From Nissolia schottii (taxonomy: Eukaryota > Streptophyta > Magnoliopsida > Fabales > Fabaceae): 64,000 nucleotides of DNA. The position numbers were made by a program, and so were the translations under genes. The stretch lies in NCBI GenBank assembly GCA_003254905.1, contig QANU01017267.1, forward strand, positions 14,431 through 78,430, in the 5' to 3' direction. The notes under the pieces are model-generated. The model did not search any database, was not told the DNA's origin, and saw only the letters and a program-made list of their open reading frames with translations. This document shows positions 60,201 through 64,000 of the stretch, piece by piece; the stretch's first letter is position 1; each line of letters starts with the position of its first letter.

Positions 60201-63200
60201 AACTTTATATAGACTTGATTTACGTTGGGGCTAATGATCGTAAACAATTGCATGCACATTCATGGACAAATCTGGATGATCTAAGGAATATTTTACTTAT
60301 ATGCAGAGGCCTTTTCCCAGTTTAGAGTTTAGCTAATTTTATGTAATAGGATGCAGTGTCAGTTTGTGGACGTACTTACGCTGTATTTTGCCTACTGACT
60401 TTTTATCTAATCAAATATTAATGTGGTCAGTATGTAAAAATCTACTCTGAGTGAATGAACCTTATTTATGTTCGTCACGTAAATAAATAGATTCTATCGT
60501 ATTTTAAATTTATGCTCTCGACGTATGGTGTCAGAACGTACATTATGTATTATAATACAATGTTAAAGAATTGTTTTTGAGTATGCATCGTGCAATAGTT
60601 ACAGTGCGGACCTAAATACTATGAATGTGGACAAAATCCTAAACCCATTGACATGAGTTGTATTGTACGAAACCGTATGACACATTTGACTATACTTTAT
60701 TCCGTGGTTGCTATTTGGTTGCAAGTGAGCACCGGTGGTCAGAAACTATTTTTTCACTTATTAACTAGGGACCAGGTAAGAAACGTCCCATTTTTAAGTT
60801 CGTTTACCCATTTGGATACGAGTGAGCAGTTAAAACACATTTGTGCTATGGAAACGGTTGCAGTCAACTTCCTTCACCATTGAATTCCATAGGCACCGAT
60901 TTCAACTGGGTACACAAACTCAATAACAGATCATTGGAGCAACAGGTTGATATTACCTCTTTGTAATGTAAGTGTTAATACTCTACAAGTATTGGACACG
61001 CTTTTGTAACATCCAACTTTTTTCATCCATGCAAAATGCAACTTAGGTGAACGATACTATTTAAAGTTGATACTCAATATTGTTAAGAGGACCAACTAGA
61101 TTTGAAGATATATGAACAGTGGGGGGTGTTGTACATCCAACTTTTAGAGATGCATGTTATGCTAGGGGAGTTATTGGATGACGACAAAGAATATTGCGAT
61201 GCAATTGAAGAAGCTAGCCACTAGGTAAACTATTTGGTGTGACATAACTAAATGGTTAACAATAATCTTTTTTCAACTTTATTATTTGCTTTTAGCTTAT
61301 AAGACATTGGGTCAGGTAGTTCATGATGTTGTGATGCCCTTCAAATATATTGCTTCAGCCCTATTATATCTTCTTGGCTTCTTATCCTTTGCCTTCCCTT
61401 CTTTGTACTGAAATATTAGATGAGCATGTCACTTATGTCTTATTTTATTCTCACTCTTCTGATTGCATAATTTAATTGGACGATATATATTAATTTCACT
61501 TCTTACATCATTTTCTTTATTATTTATTGTGTGGATGAATGGACGTACATTATCATTATAAACACTGATTTTTTGGTATAATTTAATTTGCTTGTTGAAG
61601 CATTTTTTTTTTTTTAAATAAAAAGTATTTTACAAGGCGTACTCCCAAGTTCCATATTTTTTCACTCATGCTTTATGCTCTTGACAGCCCAATTGTATCA
61701 TACTAGCAATATCTCCAGCTAATCAAGACATAGCAACGTCTGATGCTATTAAACTTGCGAGGGAAGTTGATCCGACAGGTAATTTTTGCTTGCTTGTAGG
61801 AATGCCTAAGGGTCTATTTGATTTCTGTTTTACTTTCCTGTTTTTTATACTTTAGGATTTTGTAAAGGAAATAGTGAAAATAACAAAAGATTTTCTTGTC
61901 TTCACTATTTCTTTCACAAAATACCGAAAAACAGGAAGCAAATTGAAAACAGAAAATGAAAACATGAAATTGAAACAATAACCAAATAGACCCTAATCAT
62001 TTCCTTTGCTTGTGTCAATGTTTGGCACTGAAATCTTTTTCTGTGACCTACCTAGGTGAAAGGACATTTGGGGTATTGACAAAGCTAGATTTGATGGACA
62101 AAGGAACTAATGCATTGGATGTACTCTTTCTTCTCTTTGTTGAGCTGATGATTGTCCCTTTAATGTTTTTCCATTTTGAAGTGCTTTGTCCTCTTACCTA
62201 ATTTTGTTCCCTCAAGGTACTTGAAGGAAGATCTTATCGACTGCAACATCCTTGGGTTGGTATAGTAAATAGGTCCCAAGCTGATATCAATAAAAATGTT
62301 GATATGATTATTGCTAGACGCAAGGAGCGTGAGTATTTTGCAACCAGTCCAGATTATGGGCACTTGGCCACTAAAATGGGTTCTGAATACCTTGCAAAAC
62401 TTCTCTCACAGGTTCACTTTTTGGAAGATGTTCTTTTCTATCTTTCATGTAATAAGATTTTATTTTAATCACGTGAGTTATTATGTAGCACCTGGAGTCA
62501 GTAATTAGGGCAAGGATACCTAGTATAACATCTTTAATTAACAAAAGCATTGATGAACTTGAGTCAGAGATGGATCATCTTGGGAGACCTATTGCTCTTG
62601 ATGCTGGGGTGAGTTGTTTGTACTTGTGATGATTTCTTTTGAGAGTGAAATTATTTTTGGGATATCCTTTTGAATATTTGTTGGACCTTGATTTCTGTTT
62701 TAGGCTCAACTATACACCATCCTAGAACTTTGCCGAGCATTTGAACGAATATTCAAGGAGCATTTAGATGGCGGGTAAATATATTATATTATGTTTCACT
62801 TTTATGCTATGTGTGATGGAATAAGGAGGAGGAAGTGAGGGGGGAATGGGATCAGAACCTTTTGAATATTACTCTGCTGCTGAGTTTCTAAGTTCTTTGT
62901 TCAAATGATCATATCGTTTAGAGTAAACTATCATATGATTGTATTAGTTGATTCTTTTCTATGAAGAATATTAGCGAGAGAATTAGGGTTTGGAAGGGAA
63001 TTAGTTAAGAGTCTAAGAAAGAGAGGCAATTGAGCCACAAGGCATCATTTGGTGGAAGAAGAAAATTGAATTTGCTCCTTTCACAATCACCACGTGATGT
63101 CACCTGTTGAAAGGTGCAAGTTCAAGTTGCTTCTTCCTCTAGATGATGACACGCGGAGCAATCTGATGAAAGGAGCAAGTAGGAGATGCGCCTATTGACC

Positions 63201-64000
63201 TGACTAATGAAAATATAACGTGATGAGAAAATTTAATGTACGGCCAAAAAATATTTAAAATGGTCTGTTTATTGTGAATATTTGCTGAATGCTAATGTGC
63301 ATTCGACAAAAGGGACCTCTTTTCATGTGGTTTTCCTGCCACATATGGTGCTTAAAAAGGGGACCGGTTCTAAATGATTTAATTTGTTGGATGTCAATTT
63401 GTTATTACTGAAGTGATGAACTAGTTGAATAGGTCTTTGTTTACATAATATTTTCTTTTTATTCGTAGGAGGCCTGGAGGAGATAGGATATATAATGTAT
63501 TTGATAATCAGCTTCCGGCTGCTTTACGCAAGCTTCCATTTGACTGTCATCTTTCTCTCCAGAGTGTAAGGAAAGTGGTGTCAGAGGCTGATGGTTATCA
63601 GCCTCACTTAATTGCCCCAGAGCAAGGTTATCGGCGCTTGATTGATGGGGCTCTCAATTACTTTAGAGGCCCAGCTGAAGCTTCAGTAGATGCTGTAAGC
63701 AATCGTGCTTTACTCTGGTTGCTATTTTTCATCTAACAGTAAAAGGGTTAAGCTGGTTCTTGGTTTTTCTGTAGGTTCACTTTGTTTTAAAAGAACTTGT
63801 GAGGAAATCAATAGCTGAAACTCAGGTATAATTCAGGAGGTTTATTTTATGATTACATGTTCACGAAGTGCTATGATAGTGTATGAGGATACTAATACGC
63901 ATATGATCAGGAACTAAAGCGCTTCCCAACTTTTCAAGCTGAACTAGCTGCAGCTGCGAATGAGGCTCTAGAAAGGTTCCGTGAAGAGGGTAAGAAGACA
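42246..64000 (+). CDS. DRP1E: Dynamin-related GTPase, DRP1E-like, partial at the 3' end
   Basis: Fourteen exons joined in frame (480 codons): 42246-42389, 43549-43612, 43724-43831, 44303-44404, 44862-44912, 45006-45067, 61688-61778, 62056-62120, 62217-62411, 62489-62608, 62704-62774, 63469-63694, 63775-63825, 63911 to the window end. All introns are GT-AG. GTPase motifs: P-loop GGQSSGKS (46-53), DLPG (147-150), TKLD (216-219). The middle domain follows ([20 protein letters not shown], then [17 protein letters not shown]). The N-terminus [20 protein letters not shown] is that of Arabidopsis DRP1E as I recall it; other DRP1 members are the alternative. Plant DRP1 proteins, without a PH domain, work in clathrin-linked endocytosis and cell-plate formation. 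The usual length is about 610-625 aa, so the GED lies beyond the edge. Intron 6 (45068-61687) is 16.6 kb of inserted repeats, yet the exons are unbroken. Confidence 0.92.
45202..46399 (+). pseudogene. Endogenous caulimovirid coat-protein-region fragment, first part
   Basis: It aligns by eye with 48,900-50,080 of the larger viral copy downstream: the same order of motifs, such as [29 protein letters not shown] and EQQILDLTC. Several stops and frame changes break it. It lies inside DRP1E intron 6 in the same sense. It is an old integrated copy, not an infectious genome. A solo LTR cuts it after an ATGTA that is repeated on the far side. Confidence 0.8.
46400..47361. mobile_element. Solo LTR inserted in the viral fragment
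   Basis: It begins TGATATGTG and ends CACATTA, with ATGTA duplicated at 46,395-46,399 and 47,362-47,366. The viral reading resumes directly after it. A TATA-like ctatataagg lies at 47,031. No coding domains. The last two bases TA depart from the usual CA. It is 962 bp and includes one N at about 47,286. Confidence 0.75.
47362..47660 (+). pseudogene. Endogenous caulimovirid coat-protein-region fragment, second part
   Basis: It continues the viral fragment after the solo LTR with [27 protein letters not shown] and [14 protein letters not shown], features of the caulimovirid capsid region. It ends near 47,650, where the viral copy with its own leader begins. The junction suggests rearranged or head-to-tail viral pieces. 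Confidence 0.75.
47661..48010 (+). other. Viral leader region with tRNA-Met primer-binding site
   Basis: The bases TGGTATTAGAGC at 47,785-47,796 match the initiator tRNA-Met complement except one, as used by Caulimoviridae to prime minus-strand synthesis. The site lies about 220 bases before the movement-protein frame, the expected relative place. No coding region is seen in this stretch. Confidence 0.7.
48011..48733 (+). pseudogene. Endogenous caulimovirid movement-protein-like ORF
   Basis: 240 codons are open. The protein has the caulimovirid 30K-type movement-protein layout: a Ser/Thr/Gln-rich N-terminus, then IINLL-like strands ([17 protein letters not shown]), [20 protein letters not shown] and a region rich in alternating strand residues ending near TIVIEASL. 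In the virus family it makes tubules for cell-to-cell spread. The frame is intact here but ends into a broken downstream frame. As part of a decayed integrated copy it is not expected to be functional; host expression is unknown. Confidence 0.72.
48740..50770 (+). pseudogene. Endogenous caulimovirid coat-protein region, broken
   Basis: Open pieces at 48,891-49,208 and 49,722-49,916 have the same motifs as the first fragment. A basic segment follows near 50,340-50,480 and then a CCHC knuckle, [14 protein letters not shown], at 50,488-50,529, the nucleic-acid-binding end of caulimovirid capsid proteins. An acidic C-terminal tract follows. Stops and frame changes occur near 49,206, 49,405, 49,916 and elsewhere, and part around 49,980-50,100 is missing or rearranged relative to the first fragment. 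Confidence 0.78.
50817..51773 (+). pseudogene. Endogenous caulimovirid protease region of Pol
   Basis: 318 codons are open, starting [19 protein letters not shown] Lys/Glu-rich coiled-coil-like segment (about residues 50-85) precedes an aspartic protease with [12 protein letters not shown] near residues 142-153 and a hydrophobic partner segment [13 protein letters not shown]. The frame ends at a stop before the reverse transcriptase. This is the retropepsin part of the viral polyprotein. Confidence 0.8.
51774..52817 (+). pseudogene. Endogenous caulimovirid reverse transcriptase and RNase H start
   Basis: The open piece 52,025-52,657 carries RT motifs: [26 protein letters not shown], the catalytic [13 protein letters not shown] and [10 protein letters not shown]. 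The preceding thumb-side sequence (about 51,790-52,020) has stops and a frame change. RNase H begins at [17 protein letters not shown] in a different frame and stops near 52,817, where unrelated sequence starts. The rest of RNase H and any later ORF are missing. Confidence 0.85.
52818..54029. other. Unclassified insertion, LTR-like, plus MITE-end-like repeats
   Basis: The viral reading ends abruptly at 52,817. The block begins TGTTTGGCC, has a TATA-like ctatatatacattg near 53,109-53,122 and a leader-like stretch, so an LTR is plausible, but no end is found. The last 100 bases (53,925-54,028) repeat aggnactaaaac four times and end cttaaccctaatg, as in TIR ends of some plant MITE/MULE families. 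One N is at about 53,779. No coding support. Confidence 0.35.
54026..54990 (-). CDS. F-box/FBA-domain protein, left arm copy
   Basis: An uninterrupted 315-codon frame from 54,973 ([17 protein letters not shown]) covers the second half of an F-box and a full F-box-associated domain: [45 protein letters not shown], then [19 protein letters not shown] near the end. Codons just upstream ([17 protein letters not shown]) complete the F-box in frame, but no initiator precedes them; instead they abut an RPA zinc-ribbon segment in another frame. FBA proteins are substrate adaptors of SCF ubiquitin ligases. The intact frame may mean recent duplication, gene conversion or residual function; the right-arm copy has stops. 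Confidence 0.7.
54985..56660 (-). pseudogene. Replication protein A-like (Helitron type), left arm
   Basis: Minus-strand pieces in order. 56,658-56,557: [20 protein letters not shown], then a one-base frame slip before FVDEK. 56,470-56,193: [36 protein letters not shown], an OB fold of the DUF223/RPA-N type. About 56,013-55,920: [11 protein letters not shown]. About 55,855-55,690: [16 protein letters not shown], a second OB fold. About 55,110-54,995: [18 protein letters not shown] and [11 protein letters not shown], the RPA1 C-terminal zinc ribbon. Introns are GT-AG where checkable. RPA70-like genes of this kind are common cargo of plant Helitrons. It runs straight into the F-box. Confidence 0.65.
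56387..57845. other. Loop of the inverted duplication
   Basis: The left part holds the 5' exons of the RPA-like gene (minus). From about 56,880 to 57,600 there is no gene, although the sequence before the F-box start (57,540-57,650) reads as a leader. The right part holds the F-box N-terminus described next. No inverted partner is present in the window. Confidence 0.6.
57657..58570 (+). pseudogene. Chimeric F-box N-terminus joined to RPA-like exons
   Basis: From ATG 57,657 the frame reads [19 protein letters not shown] and continues [20 protein letters not shown], with [10 protein letters not shown] ending at about 57,821: a complete F-box with its own start. At about 57,846 it changes to RPA-like exon sequence within the right arm (57,850-58,040, then 58,220-58,322, then 58,372-58,566), where the reading is not continuous with the F-box. 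This looks like a recombination joint between the original F-box 5' end and the duplicated RPA segment. Confidence 0.6.
59095..60235 (+). pseudogene. RPA zinc ribbon and F-box/FBA, right arm copy
   Basis: It starts with [20 protein letters not shown] and [15 protein letters not shown], then a stop, then F-box and FBA sequence parallel to the left arm. Differences from the left copy include a frame change near 59,430 and stops after KLESGIY (59,908) and at FLNESGDVV (60,058). The FBA part otherwise matches closely ([19 protein letters not shown] is identical). It is a decayed duplicate. Confidence 0.7.
60236..61015. other. Intron sequence without a gene
   Basis: The region between the right arm and the helicase fragment has no recognisable coding region. 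The frame at 60,653-60,883 (76 codons) has no family resemblance. Confidence 0.3.
61016..61225 (+). pseudogene. Helitron helicase fragment, broken
   Basis: Three reading frames in succession match one stretch of Helitron RepHel/PIF1-type helicase. 61,047-61,088 gives [14 protein letters not shown]. 61,089-61,161 gives GPTRFEDI, a stop, then [16 protein letters not shown]. 61,171-61,221 gives [17 protein letters not shown]. In the family these segments are contiguous (SFEDIRTVNG...[13 protein letters not shown]...DDKEYIDAI, as I recall it). One in-frame stop and two frame changes are visible. It is a relic, on the DRP1E sense strand. Confidence 0.75.
61226..61687. other. 3' end of DRP1E intron 6
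   Basis: T-rich sequence ending in the acceptor ttgacag before exon 7. No gene or repeat is recognised apart from a T-run near 61,605. Confidence 0.5.
61810..61993. mobile_element. Tourist-like MITE in DRP1E intron 7
   Basis: It begins GGGTCTATTTG and ends CAAATAGACCC, with TAA on both sides (61,807-61,809 and 61,994-61,996), as in PIF/Harbinger-type MITEs. The 184-bp element is nearly a full palindrome; inner parts (tttcctgttttt, gaaatagtgaa) also pair with the other half. It would fold into a long hairpin in the intron RNA. Confidence 0.75.
62775..63468. other. DRP1E intron 11
   Basis: 694 bp, long compared with the neighbouring small introns. It contains two partly similar phrases about caccacgtgatgtcacctg and gatgacacgcgg, but no defined element ends. 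No gene. Confidence 0.4.

Larger units (their letters stand above)
54030..60202. repeat. Large inverted duplication, 2.36-kb arms around a 1.46-kb loop
   Basis: Arm 54,030-56,386 is the reverse complement of 57,846-60,202. Positions in the two arms add up to about 114,232 throughout (55,666/58,566, 54,973/59,261, 56,386/57,846), so there has been little net length change. Identity is roughly 95% by eye. Both arms hold F-box/FBA sequence outside and RPA-like sequence toward the loop (56,387-57,845). It lies entirely in DRP1E intron 6. Confidence 0.93.

Noticed and set aside
54026-60235. Two independent F-box genes in tandem
   Set aside because: The constant coordinate sum and shared RPA-F-box joint show one inverted duplication rather than two separate insertions.

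Overview
The window is nuclear DNA from a flowering plant, most likely a eudicot. It is AT-rich, and its genes have many small GT-AG introns. Three host genes are recognisable, separated by layered transposable elements. Species cannot be read from the sequence, and two single N positions mark draft assembly.

Host genes. (1) A calmodulin-like EF-hand gene of the CML21/CML22 type lies at about 12.48-14.6 kb (+), with four coding exons, 220 aa and a probable leader intron. (2) Convergent with it is a single-exon receptor-like kinase of the S.2 type (14.93-17.43 kb, -). Its 834 aa hold an intact kinase domain followed by a degenerate one. (3) A DRP1E-like dynamin-related GTPase gene starts at 42,246 (+) and runs off the right edge. 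Fourteen coding exons (480 codons so far) are all in frame. Its sixth intron is 16.6 kb.

Left third (1-11.8 kb). Nested LTR elements: a Sirevirus-like LTR fragment, two LTR fragments in inverted orientation, a Ty3-type LTR, and inside it a nearly complete but broken Tnt1-like copia element with matching ATCTT target duplications. Middle (18-41.9 kb). An F-box relic, two long-TIR elements, MITEs and three large solo-LTR-like insertions whose target duplications can be read. One long-TIR element (21,335-23,075) is a Pack-MULE carrying a piece of an S.2-type kinase gene, itself split by a Helitron-like insertion. Several LTRs carry arrays of short palindromes or hairpin units whose arms appear to co-vary.

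Right third (45.1-61.7 kb). The giant DRP1E intron contains, in order: decayed endogenous caulimovirid sequence with a solo LTR inside it, an unclassified 1.2 kb block, a 2.36 kb inverted duplication around a 1.46 kb loop, and a broken Helitron helicase fragment. The duplicated arms carry Helitron-type RPA-like sequence and F-box/FBA sequence, with an RPA C-terminal zinc ribbon running into the F-box. Because the repeat lies inside a host intron, any DRP1E pre-mRNA would include both arms and could fold into a multi-kilobase hairpin. I consider this the most interesting structure in the window.

All family calls come from reading motifs and comparing sequence by eye. No database search was run.
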